Assembly (NCBI GenBank): GCA_025928415.1
Contig: JAICJK010000026.1
Location: 1-12,510, forward strand
Direction: 5' to 3'
DNA: 12,510 nt
From: Solirubrobacteraceae bacterium
GTDB lineage: Bacteria > Actinomycetota > Thermoleophilia > Solirubrobacterales > Solirubrobacteraceae
Made by a program: the position numbers and the translations under genes
Shown here: positions 1 through 6,807 of the stretch, piece after piece
How positions within the stretch are numbered: position 1 is the stretch's first letter
Layout: each line of letters opens with the position of its first letter
The notes under the pieces: generated by a model
Databases searched by the model: none
Told to the model about the DNA's origin: nothing
The model's input: only the letters and a program-made list of their open reading frames with translations

Positions 1-13
1 CTTCGACAGGCTC

Positions 14-1675
14 CTAGCCCGAGGCCGCGGAGGACGTCGGTGGCAGCGCGACGCGGACGCGCGTGCCGGCGCCGGGCCCCGTCACGACCTCGAGGCGCCC
101 GCCGAGCGACTCGACGCGCCGCGCGATCGAGGCGAGGCCGATGTGCCCCTGGTCGAGCGCCTCGTCGGGCCTGCCCGGGTCCATCCCGCGGCCGTCGTCG
201 GCGACCTCGAAGACGAGGTCCTCGCCCAGGCGGCTCAGGGCGACGCCGACGTGGCGCGCCTCGGCGTGCTGGGCGACGTTGTTGAGCAGCTCCTGCGCCA
301 GCGAGACGACGAGCTGGTCGTGCGGGCCCTCGGCCTCCGCCGCGACGTCCACGCTCACGTCGAACCCGCCGCCCACCGCGTGCACGCGGGCCGTCGCCTC
401 GATCGCCGAGGCCAGGCCGCGCCGCTCGAGCGTGACCGGATGCAGGGCGACCACCGCATTGCGCAGCTCCCGGATGGCCGCGACCACCGCCTCCTTGGCC
501 CGAGCGAGGACCTCGTCGCCGGCAGCGCCCATGGTCTCCAGCTTGGCCAGGTCCTGCCGCGCGGTCAGCAGGCTCTGCAGCACCTCGTCGTGCAGGAGCT
601 GCGAGATGCGCTCGCCCGCGTGGTCCTCCGCGGCGAGCGCATCGGCCATGATCCGGCGGCGATCGTCGGCGAGCTTGGCGAGCTGCTCGGCGAGCTCGGT
701 GATCTCGCTGTTGCGCCGGCGCAGCTCCCGCTCGGCGTCGTTGCGCTCGATGGCGATCGCCAGCGTGTTGGCGACGGTGTGCAGGAAGTCGAGGTCGTCG
801 TCGGTGAACGTGCTGGGCCGGCGGCTGTAGGCGCCCACCGCGCCCCACGGCTTGGTCCCCCACGGGCGGTCGCCGCCATGGATCACCACGCTGACCCCGC
901 TGAGGACGTCGTGCTCCAGCAGCCAGGCCGGCGCCCGGAAGCGCGTCTCGGCGCGCAGGTCCTGCACGACCACCGGCTCGTCGCCGGCGACGGCGAACCC
1001 CGCGAGCGATCTGCCGGCGAGCCCCACGGTCAGGTTGCCGACCAGGCCCTCGCGCCAGCCGACGCCGGCCCGCAGCTCCAGGCCGTCCTCGCCGGGGCTC
1101 AGCGCGAGGACCGCGGAGAACTCCGTCTGCAGCGTGCGGGCCACCAGGACGCTCGCGTGCTCGAGCAGCCCCTGCAGCGCGCCGCCGCCGAGCGCCGCGA
1201 GCCCGAGCTCGGCCACCGCCGCCTGCTGGGCCACGCGGGCGCGCAGCAGGTCCGTGGCCCGGTGGCGCTCGCTGGCGTCGGCGAACACGATGACGGCGCC
1301 CACGTGCTCGCCGGCCTCGTGCAGCGGGGCGAGCCGGTGGGCGACCGGCACGGGCGACCCGTCCTTGGCCCAGAACACGTCGTCGAGGCTGCGCTCGACG
1401 ACGCGGGCGCGGATCGCCGCGTACAGCGGGCACGCCTCGCGGGCCAGCGGGGTCCCGTCGGGCAGGTGGTGATGGATCGCCTCGTGGACGTGCTCGCCCA
1501 CCAGGTCCTCGGCGCGCCAGCCGAGGAGCGCCGCGCCCGCCGGATTGACGTAGGTGAACACCCCTCCGGGGTCGACGCAGCCGACGCCGATGCCGAACGC
1601 GTCGAACACCGCCACGACGTCGGCGGCGCCGGCCTCGAAGACGGCCGCGCCGGAGAGCGGCGACGGGTCCGTCAT
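14..1675 (-). CDS. Soluble PAS-GAF sensor histidine kinase (NarL-partner type, HisKA_3)
   Basis: Sensor kinase of 553 residues, expected to autophosphorylate and pass phosphate to the response regulator encoded just upstream. A PAS domain spans about residues 15-138 and a GAF domain about 150-310. A charged, probably coiled-coil linker follows (310-350), then the HisKA_3 dimerisation region with the motif LLHDEVLQ (phospho-acceptor His362) and a HATPase_c domain at about 450-546. The N box is ELLNNVAQH (463-470), G1 is DDGRGMD (493-499) and G2 is GHIGLASI (510-517). I see no signal peptide or membrane helix, so it should sense a cytoplasmic or diffusible signal; the ligand cannot be told from sequence. 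The ATG start overlaps the regulator stop as ATGA, indicating translational coupling. The stop is TAG. Family assignment is firm; the stimulus is unknown. Confidence 0.95.
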   Translation of the reverse strand: MTDPSPLSGAAVFEAGAADVVAVFDAFGIGVGCVDPGGVFTYVNPAGAALLGWRAEDLVGEHVHEAIHHHLPDGTPLAREACPLYAAIRARVVERSLDDVFWAKDGSPVPVAHRLAPLHEAGEHVGAVIVFADASERHRATDLLRARVAQQAAVAELGLAALGGGALQGLLEHASVLVARTLQTEFSAVLALSPGEDGLELRAGVGWREGLVGNLTVGLAGRSLAGFAVAGDEPVVVQDLRAETRFRAPAWLLEHDVLSGVSVVIHGGDRPWGTKPWGAVGAYSRRPSTFTDDDLDFLHTVANTLAIAIERNDAERELRRRNSEITELAEQLAKLADDRRRIMADALAAEDHAGERISQLLHDEVLQSLLTARQDLAKLETMGAAGDEVLARAKEAVVAAIRELRNAVVALHPVTLERRGLASAIEATARVHAVGGGFDVSVDVAAEAEGPHDQLVVSLAQELLNNVAQHAEARHVGVALSRLGEDLVFEVADDGRGMDPGRPDEALDQGHIGLASIARRVESLGGRLEVVTGPGAGTRVRVALPPTSSAASG

Positions 1676-2316
1676 TCGAGCAGCCCGCGGCGCAGCGCCG
1701 TGGCGACCGCGGCGGCGCGGTCGGAGACGCCGAGCTTCTCGTACAGGTTCTGCAGGTGGCTGCGGACGGTGGCCGCCCCGAGCTGCAGCCGCTCGGCGAT
1801 CTCGGGGGCCGAGAGCCCGTCGGCGGTGAGGACGAGCACCTCCCGCTCGCGGGGCGTCAGCACGGGCCGCTCGATCACCTCGCGCCCGCGGATCTCCCCC
1901 GCGAGCCCGGTCTGGATCTCGGGCGCGAGGGTCACCTCGCCGCGCGCGGCCGCCGCCACGGCGTCGAGGATCGCGTCGCGGTCGGCCTCCTTGGACAGGT
2001 AGCCCGCCGCGCCGGTCGCGATCGCCCGGTAGACGAGGTCGCTGTCGATGTGGGCCGAGAGGATCACGATCCGCGTGGCGATCGCGTCGCGCTTGGCGGC
2101 GGCGAGGACCTCGAGGCCCGACAGCCCGGGGATCCGCATGTCGACGATCGCCACGTCCGGCTCGAGCGCCCTGAGGTCGGCCAGCGCCTGGCGCCCGTTC
2201 GCCGCCTGGCCGACGAGCTCGAAGTCCGGGCGCTCCTTGACCTCCTGCACGAGGCCGCGCAGGAAGAGCGGGTGGTCGTCGGCCAGGTAGACGCGGATCC
2301 GCGGGCGCCCCGTCAT
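1672..2316 (-). CDS. NarL/FixJ-family response regulator
   Basis: Two-domain DNA-binding regulator of 214 residues, the usual family length. The receiver domain (about 7-122) has the acidic pair D13-D14, phospho-acceptor D59 in IVDMRIPG, the switch Ser87 in ILSAH and Lys109 in YLSKE. The LuxR-type helix-turn-helix (about 152-212) carries LTPREREVL and the recognition region GLSAPEIAERLQLGAATVRSH. A ribosome site GGGGGAG lies 7 bases before the ATG. The gene follows the acyl-CoA dehydrogenase by 45 bases on the same strand and overlaps the kinase gene by four bases. It is therefore the cognate partner of that kinase and probably shares transcripts with the dehydrogenase. Its targets are not visible; control of the neighbouring lipid-oxidation genes is an inference. 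Confidence 0.96.
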   Translation of the reverse strand: MTGRPRIRVYLADDHPLFLRGLVQEVKERPDFELVGQAANGRQALADLRALEPDVAIVDMRIPGLSGLEVLAAAKRDAIATRIVILSAHIDSDLVYRAIATGAAGYLSKEADRDAILDAVAAAARGEVTLAPEIQTGLAGEIRGREVIERPVLTPREREVLVLTADGLSAPEIAERLQLGAATVRSHLQNLYEKLGVSDRAAAVATALRRGLLE

Positions 2317-2361
2317 CTCAGCGCTCCCCCGGAGGGCGACCGCCGCTCTCGCCGAGCCTGG

Positions 2362-3528
2362 TCACGCGGCCGCGGGCTCCTCGACGCGCCGCGGCAGCAG
2401 CGTCTCCCGCGCGATCACCAGCCGCTGGATCTGCGAGGTCCCCTCGTAGAGCTGCATGATCTTGGCGTCGCGCATCAGCTTCTCGACCGGATACTCCTTG
2501 ATGAAGCCATAGCCGCCGTAGATCTGCACGGCGTCGGTCGTCACCTGCATCGCGGTGTCGGCGGCGAAGCGCTTGGCATGGGAGGACGCCAGCGTGTTGG
2601 GCCTGCCCTGGTCGAGCAGGACGGCCGACTTCCAGGTCAGCAGCCGCGCCGCCTCCACCCCGGTGGCCATGTCGGCGATCATGAACTGGATCGCCTCGTG
2701 CATCGCGATCGGCACGCCGAACTGGACGCGCTGCTTGGCGTAGTCGATCGCGAGCTCCAGCGCGGCGCGCGGGATGCCCGTCGCCATCGCGGCGACGCCG
2801 GGGCGGGTGCGGTCGAGCGTCATCATCGCCAGCTTGAAGCCGTGGTTCTCCTCGCCGAGCAGGTGGTCTGCCGGGATCTCGCAGTCGTCGAAGCGGATCG
2901 TCGCAGTGTTCGAGGCGCGCAGGCCCATCTTGTCCTCGTGGCCCTCGACGATCACGCCGGCGTCGGCGGGGACGACGAACGCGGAGATGCCGCGGTGACC
3001 GGCGTCCTTGTCGGTCTTGGCGTAGACCGTGTACCAGTTGGCGTAACCGCCGTTGGTGATGAACACCTTCGAGCCGTTGATCACCCACTTGTCGCCGTGA
3101 CGGACGGCGGTGGTCCGCATCCCCGACACGTCGGATCCCGCGTCGGGCTCGGTGAGGCAGAAGGACGCCAGCAGCGGCGCCTCGATCAGCCGGCCCAGGT
3201 ACTCCTTCTTGAGCTTCTCGGAGCCACCGAGCAGCAGCGGCGCCGAGGCCAGGCCGTTGGCCTCCAGGGTCGTGGCGATGCCGGCGCAGCCCCACGCCAG
3301 CTCCTCGGCGATCAGGCAGCCGTCGAGCGCGCAGGCGCCGGCGCCCCCGTAGGCCTCGGGGACCTGGCTGTTCATCAGCCCGACCTCCCACGCCTTCTGG
3401 ATGATCGCCGCCGGCCAGGTCCCGTGCTTGTCGTACTCCCAGGCGACGGGCCGGATCTCCTTCGCGGCGAAGTCGTGCGCCATCTCGCGCAGGTCGCGCT
3501 GCTCTTCGGTGAGGCTGAAGTCCACCAT
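2362..3528 (-). CDS. Acyl-CoA dehydrogenase (short/medium-chain type)
   Basis: FAD enzyme of 388 residues that oxidises acyl-CoA to trans-2-enoyl-CoA and gives its electrons to electron transfer flavoprotein; cytoplasmic. It has the full acyl-CoA dehydrogenase layout: an N-terminal helical domain beginning FSLTEEQRDLREMAHDF, the middle beta domain with FCLTEPDAGSD (123-133), and a C-terminal helical domain with the FAD/dimer motif QIYGGYGF (335-342). LYEGTSQIQR (360-369) carries the likely catalytic base Glu362, in the position used by medium- and short-chain enzymes. LDRTRPGVAA (238-247) also resembles that group. I chose the ATG at 3528 because AAGGAG lies 6 bases upstream and the protein then starts exactly as homologues do. 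The frame stays open 63 more codons upstream, but that extension looks noncoding. Chain-length or branched-chain preference cannot be settled. ETF-QO lies two genes upstream, which fits one electron path. Confidence 0.95.
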   Translation of the reverse strand: MVDFSLTEEQRDLREMAHDFAAKEIRPVAWEYDKHGTWPAAIIQKAWEVGLMNSQVPEAYGGAGACALDGCLIAEELAWGCAGIATTLEANGLASAPLLLGGSEKLKKEYLGRLIEAPLLASFCLTEPDAGSDVSGMRTTAVRHGDKWVINGSKVFITNGGYANWYTVYAKTDKDAGHRGISAFVVPADAGVIVEGHEDKMGLRASNTATIRFDDCEIPADHLLGEENHGFKLAMMTLDRTRPGVAAMATGIPRAALELAIDYAKQRVQFGVPIAMHEAIQFMIADMATGVEAARLLTWKSAVLLDQGRPNTLASSHAKRFAADTAMQVTTDAVQIYGGYGFIKEYPVEKLMRDAKIMQLYEGTSQIQRLVIARETLLPRRVEEPAAA

Positions 3529-3679
3529 TCGCTGCTCCTTGACGACGATCCGGTTGGGCCTGGGAGTCGCGTCGCAGCGGCTTGCCTGGCGCCGACGTGG
3601 TGCGAGTGTGCCCCGGCGACGGCCTGCGCGCCATCCCACGGCCGGGGGGTCGGGCAGTGGAGGCGGGGTCGTGCGGTGG
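3529..3679 (-). other. Intergenic gap before the acyl-CoA dehydrogenase
   Basis: About 151 bases between the end of the alpha/beta hydrolase gene and the dehydrogenase start. Apart from the ribosome site I see no clear -10/-35 pair, no strong hairpin followed by T residues, and no gene. Its length allows a separate dehydrogenase promoter, so the dehydrogenase-regulator-kinase group may form its own transcription unit. Confidence 0.5.
3535..3540 (-). promoter_or_regulatory. Ribosome binding site deciding the acyl-CoA dehydrogenase start
   Basis: AAGGAG on the minus strand, 6 bases before the ATG at 3528. It is the strongest start signal in the region and rules in favour of the 388-residue form over the longer open frame. 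Confidence 0.85.
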
Positions 3680-4519
3680 TCAGCTCGCCGCGCCGGCCCA
3701 GAACGATCGCAGCGCATCGTTGAACGGCGCCCCGGAGTACTGGCAGCCGTGCGCCCAGCCGTCGATGGTGACGCGGCGCGCGCCGAGCGCCCGCGTCAGC
3801 GCGTCGCCGACCGCCCCGAACGCCCGCCGCCCCAGCGCCTGCTCGCCGGCGGCCAAGTTGTCCCACCGGCCCGACACGACGAGGGTCGGGCGACCCGCGC
3901 GCGCGAGCGCGCCGAGCGGGATCTCCGCCTCCCAGGGCGGCCGCTCGGTCATCGTCGCGGTGGCCGCGCGGATGCTGTCGGGCGTCAGGTGCGGGCGCTC
4001 GGGCATGTCGATGCCGCGCCGGTAGCCGAGGGCCTCCAGGAAGCGCAGCACGAACTCCGCCACGCCGAGCCCGGCGGCCGCCGCGTCGACGTCCTCGAGG
4101 CGCGCGATGAGCTGCTCGACGGCGGGGTCGCCGCGCGCGACCGCCAGCGCGGCGGGCTCGACGACGGTCAACGTGCGCACGGCCTCCGGCCGGCGCGCCG
4201 CGGCCAGCAGCGCCACGACCGCGCCGTAGGAGTGCCCCACGAGGTGGGCGCCGTCCTCCAGCAGCGGCGCGATGTCGCCGGCGTCGACCGCGAAGTCCGC
4301 GCGGGCGCCGGCGGCGCTCCCGCCGTAGCCGCGCCGGTCGGGCAGCACGAGCGAGTAGGAGCCGGCGAGCGGACGCTGCGCGCGGAAGGCGAACGTCCCC
4401 CACGACAGGCTGCCGTGGACGCAGACGACGCGCTCGCCGTCGCCCCACACGACCACGTTGAGGGGGCCGGCCGCGCGTCCGGCGTCAGAGCTTCTCGATC
4501 GCATCGCCGGCCGCGACAT
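3680..4519 (-). CDS. Alpha/beta-fold hydrolase
   Basis: Predicted hydrolase of 279 residues; substrate unknown. Numbered from the GTG at 4531, the oxyanion-hole motif VCVHGS is at 36-41, PDRRGYGGS at 64-72, and the nucleophile elbow GHSYG at 99-103 with Ser101. A likely acid is Asp224 in GRWDN, and His261 in GWAHG is the probable catalytic histidine, so the triad looks complete. No signal peptide or membrane helix is evident. I prefer the ATG at 4519 because AGGAGG precedes it, although the spacing (3 bases) is short. A GTG at 4531 with GGAG 7 bases upstream is a real alternative. The gene starts about 45 bases after ETF-QO on the same strand. The neighbourhood suggests an ester or thioester linked to acyl metabolism, but esterase, lactonase or haloperoxidase-like roles cannot be excluded. 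Confidence 0.9.
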   Translation of the reverse strand: MSRPAMRSRSSDAGRAAGPLNVVVWGDGERVVCVHGSLSWGTFAFRAQRPLAGSYSLVLPDRRGYGGSAAGARADFAVDAGDIAPLLEDGAHLVGHSYGAVVALLAAARRPEAVRTLTVVEPAALAVARGDPAVEQLIARLEDVDAAAAGLGVAEFVLRFLEALGYRRGIDMPERPHLTPDSIRAATATMTERPPWEAEIPLGALARAGRPTLVVSGRWDNLAAGEQALGRRAFGAVGDALTRALGARRVTIDGWAHGCQYSGAPFNDALRSFWAGAAS

Positions 4520-4564
4520 CGCCCTCCTCACGACCTCTCTCCGTCACGGCAGCGCGCCACCGGG

Positions 4565-6310
4565 TCAGGTGACCTGGTAGTTCGGCCCTTCCCCGCCTTC
4601 GGCCGGGGTGAGACGGCCGCCCTTCGCCGTGATGGCACCGCACTGGATGCAGTTCGACGGGGTGATGTGGACGTCGACGATCGCATCCGCGGGCAGTGCG
4701 CCGGAGCCCGGCCCCTGCTGCTCGAGCGCGGCCTCTGGCACCTCGTAGACGTGCGCCGGGCACATGTGCTGCCACATCAACCCGACCGCCAGCGGGACCC
4801 TGCGCTCGATGCGGATGTGGTTGGGCGCGTCGTCGCGCGTCGCGTTGCCGCTCGCGAACACGCTGGAGAGCTTGTCGAAGGTCAGCTTGCCGTCGGGCTT
4901 CGGGTAGCTGCGGTCGCGATCGCCGATGAACACGCCGACCTCGGCGTCGGCGTGGGTGCGCCAATGGCCGCCGGGGAACCGCCCGCCGGAGAGCTCCATC
5001 GCGTTGGCGACTGCGCCGCCGATCAGGAACCCCCTGGCGAACGGCTGGCGCATGTTGCGGGAGCGATGGAGGTCGCGCGCGATCACGCTGCTCTCCACCT
5101 GCGCCTGGTAGGCGGAGAGATCCCCGGTGTCCCCGCGCCGCAGCGCCGCGAAGATCGCCTCCGCCGCGTGCATGCCGGCGTGCATCGCGAGGTGCACGCC
5201 CTTCAGCCTCGGTACGTCGACCATGCCCGCCGCGTCGCCCGCGATGACCATCCCCGGTGCCCACAGGCGCCGGGGCATGGCCCAGTAGCCGCCGGCCGGG
5301 ATCGTCTTGGCGCCCCAGGCGATCCGCTCGCCCCCCTCGAGGGCCCGGCGCATGAACGGGTGGGTCTTGAGCTCCTGCAGGAGGTCGTGGACGGAGAGCG
5401 TCGCGTCGCGGTAGTCGAGCCCGACGACGAGCCCCAGCGAGATCTTGTCCTCGCCCATCGGGTACATGAAGCTCCCGCCGAACTCGCGGTACTTCGCGGC
5501 GGATCGCAGCGGCCAGCCCATCGTGTGGACGACCCGGTCGAGGGGCCTGGGCACCTGCCAGACCTCCTTGACCCCCAGCTCCCATCCCTGCGGGTCGGGC
5601 GAGCCGAGGCCGAGGTGGCGGATCGCCACACCGGACAGGTGTCCCTGGGTTCCCTCGGCGAGCACCGTCGCCCGGCCGATCAGGTCGGAGCCCGGCTCGA
5701 AGTTCGACAGCTCCTGGCCGTCGCGCCCCCGGCCCTTGTCGCCGGTGCGCACGCCGAGCACCACGCCGTCCTCGACCAGCAGCTTGACGGCGGCGGTCTC
5801 CGGCAGGACGTAGACGCCGGCCTCCTCGGCGCGGCGACCGAGCCACCGGCCGAGCTGCGCGACCGAGGTGACGTGGTTGCCATGGTTGCGAAACGGCGGC
5901 GGCACCCGCGGCAGCCTGAGCGCGCGGCGCCTGGTCATCAGATAGACGTCGTCCTTCGCGACGGTGCCGTAGGTCGGCCACTCCCGCTCGTCGAGGCCGG
6001 GGAACAGGCGCCGCATCGCCGACGGCTCCATCATCGCCCCCGACAGCAGGTGCGACCCGGTCGCCTTGCCCTTCTCGACGAGCGCGACGGGCACCTCGCC
6101 CAGCGCTTCGGCGAGCGCCGGCTCGGTCTCGAGGAGCTGCATCAGGCGGATGGCGCAGGCGAGGCCCGCGGGCCCACCGCCGACGATCACGACCCCGACC
6201 TCGATGCGCTCCCCTTCGGGGTCGGTCGGCACCGTCACGAACTCGCCGACCACATCGACCGGCGGCGGATGGTCCGCCGGCCTGACCGCGTGGCTCCGCA
6301 TCGAGCTCAT
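4565..6310 (-). CDS. Electron transfer flavoprotein:quinone oxidoreductase (ETF-QO/FixC family) with an incomplete iron-sulfur ligand set
   Basis: Protein of 581 residues that should take electrons from reduced ETF and pass them to the membrane quinone pool. The FAD-binding motif VGGGPAGLACAIRL is at 43-56. The ETF-QO signatures KATGSHLLSGAMMEP (82-96), AEGTQGHLSG (218-227) and the second flavin motif IAGDAAGMVDVPRLKGVH (356-373) are clear, and the C-terminal cluster domain ends EGGEGPNY. Known ETF-QOs bind a 4Fe-4S cluster with CPA...NCxxCxxC. Here Cys517, Cys554 and Cys557 are present, but the fourth position is Ile560 (NCIQCGAI). The ATG at 6310 overlaps the upstream stop as ATGA. An upstream-open extension of 71 codons is arginine-rich and overlaps the neighbour, so I reject it. 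It is probably a peripheral membrane protein using menaquinone, if the host is an actinobacterium. Family identity is firm; the cluster type is open. Confidence 0.93.
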   Translation of the reverse strand: MSSMRSHAVRPADHPPPVDVVGEFVTVPTDPEGERIEVGVVIVGGGPAGLACAIRLMQLLETEPALAEALGEVPVALVEKGKATGSHLLSGAMMEPSAMRRLFPGLDEREWPTYGTVAKDDVYLMTRRRALRLPRVPPPFRNHGNHVTSVAQLGRWLGRRAEEAGVYVLPETAAVKLLVEDGVVLGVRTGDKGRGRDGQELSNFEPGSDLIGRATVLAEGTQGHLSGVAIRHLGLGSPDPQGWELGVKEVWQVPRPLDRVVHTMGWPLRSAAKYREFGGSFMYPMGEDKISLGLVVGLDYRDATLSVHDLLQELKTHPFMRRALEGGERIAWGAKTIPAGGYWAMPRRLWAPGMVIAGDAAGMVDVPRLKGVHLAMHAGMHAAEAIFAALRRGDTGDLSAYQAQVESSVIARDLHRSRNMRQPFARGFLIGGAVANAMELSGGRFPGGHWRTHADAEVGVFIGDRDRSYPKPDGKLTFDKLSSVFASGNATRDDAPNHIRIERRVPLAVGLMWQHMCPAHVYEVPEAALEQQGPGSGALPADAIVDVHITPSNCIQCGAITAKGGRLTPAEGGEGPNYQVT

Positions 6311-6606
6311 CCGCGCTGCAGGCCTTCGATCCCGGCGGCCACCAGCCCGAAGACGTGCGCGGCCTTCTCCTCGCGATCGAGCGCCGCGCGATACGCCGCG
6401 AAGGCCAGGTCGCGCCCTGGCCGCTCCGCTCGCTCCCACCGCGCATAGGCCGCCTCGAGCGCCCGGCACTCCTCGCGCCAGTCCACGTAGCTCTCGACGA
6501 AGGCGTCGACGCGCGGATCGCACGTCGTGAGCTCCGCCGGCAGCGGCTCCGGCGGACTCGGGTCGGCGTCCGGGGCCGTCCGGACGAAGGCCTTGCTCCA
6601 GAACAC
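6307..6606 (-). CDS. Small protein of unknown function coupled to ETF-QO
   Basis: I do not recognise this 99-residue protein. The start is a GTG at 6606, supported by AGAGGGGG 7 bases upstream; longer forms would begin in arginine-rich, poorly supported sequence. The N-terminal 30 residues are proline-rich and probably flexible. Residues from about 31 onward look alpha-helical and rich in charged and aromatic side chains (motifs ESYVDWREE, AAYARWERAE, AAYRAALDREE), like a helical hairpin or three-helix bundle. There are two cysteines (29 and 47), no recognisable metal motif and no membrane segment or signal peptide. Its stop overlaps the ETF-QO start as ATGA, so the two are translated together, and it is the first gene of this group. 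An accessory or assembly role for ETF-QO is inference only. Confidence 0.8.
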   Translation of the reverse strand: MFWSKAFVRTAPDADPSPPEPLPAELTTCDPRVDAFVESYVDWREECRALEAAYARWERAERPGRDLAFAAYRAALDREEKAAHVFGLVAAGIEGLQRG

Positions 6607-6613
6607 GTCGACA

Positions 6614-6621
6614 CCCCCTCT
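6614..6621 (-). promoter_or_regulatory. Ribosome binding site for the small ETF-QO-linked gene
   Basis: AGAGGGGG on the minus strand, 7 bases before the GTG at 6606. It decides the start of the 99-residue protein and argues against the longer open frame reaching 6708. Confidence 0.7.
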
Positions 6622-6780
6622 CTGCTCGCTCGGTGCGAGCGGACCGTCGGTCGCGAGCGACAACCCGCGTCTCGCCAGAGCCTGCCCGCGGCGCCGCGCG
6701 CCATCCATCCCACGATCGTGCGATCCCGCGAACCAGGGGCGGCCCCTCGAAGTCGATGACGGCGCCCCGTCGCGTGCTTC

Positions 6781-6796
6781 AGCCTGGATCCAGGCT
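6781..6796. repeat. 16-base perfect palindrome downstream of the adenosyltransferase gene
   Basis: AGCCTGGATCCAGGCT equals its own reverse complement. It starts 11 bases past the adenosyltransferase stop on the minus strand. As RNA it gives a 6-base stem with a GATC loop but no following U-run, so it would be a weak intrinsic terminator at best. It could equally be an operator for the ETF-QO group, or chance. Confidence 0.6.
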
Positions 6797-6807
6797 TAGA
6801 GGCTGTC

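Larger units (their letters stand above)
6607..6807. other. Intergenic region with several dyad-symmetric sites
   Basis: About 200 bases between the adenosyltransferase stop and the small ETF-QO-linked gene. I see no gene in it. It should hold the promoter of the ETF-QO group and the end of the adenosyltransferase transcript. It contains perfect or near-perfect dyads: AGCCTGGATCCAGGCT (6781-6796), AGGGGCGGCCCCT (6735-6747), CACGATCGTG (6711-6720) and a 6-base stem CGCTCG-GTG-CGAGCG (6627-6641). No convincing -10/-35 pair is visible. Confidence 0.5.

Noticed and set aside
143..2002. Long plus-strand open frame opposite the kinase and regulator genes
   Set aside because: Its product is low-complexity and rich in R, G, A, H and D, with no family motif. 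The opposite strand carries complete PAS-GAF-kinase and receiver domains. It is open because of extreme GC content.
3529..3717. N-terminal extension of the acyl-CoA dehydrogenase frame
   Set aside because: The extra 63 residues are arginine/proline-rich and lie before a strong AAGGAG-ATG start that matches the family N-terminus.
1756..3723. 655-codon plus-strand frame opposite the regulator and acyl-CoA dehydrogenase
   Set aside because: Same composition artefact. The opposing genes have catalytic motifs and ribosome sites; this frame has neither.
3401..6448. 1015-codon plus-strand frame opposite the hydrolase and ETF-QO
   Set aside because: Very long, but the product is repetitive RGAHDVL sequence without domains. 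The real genes on the other strand are unmistakable.
6311..6523. N-terminal extension of the ETF-QO frame
   Set aside because: It overlaps the upstream small gene in another frame and is arginine-rich. The ATGA-coupled ATG at 6310 fits the family start.
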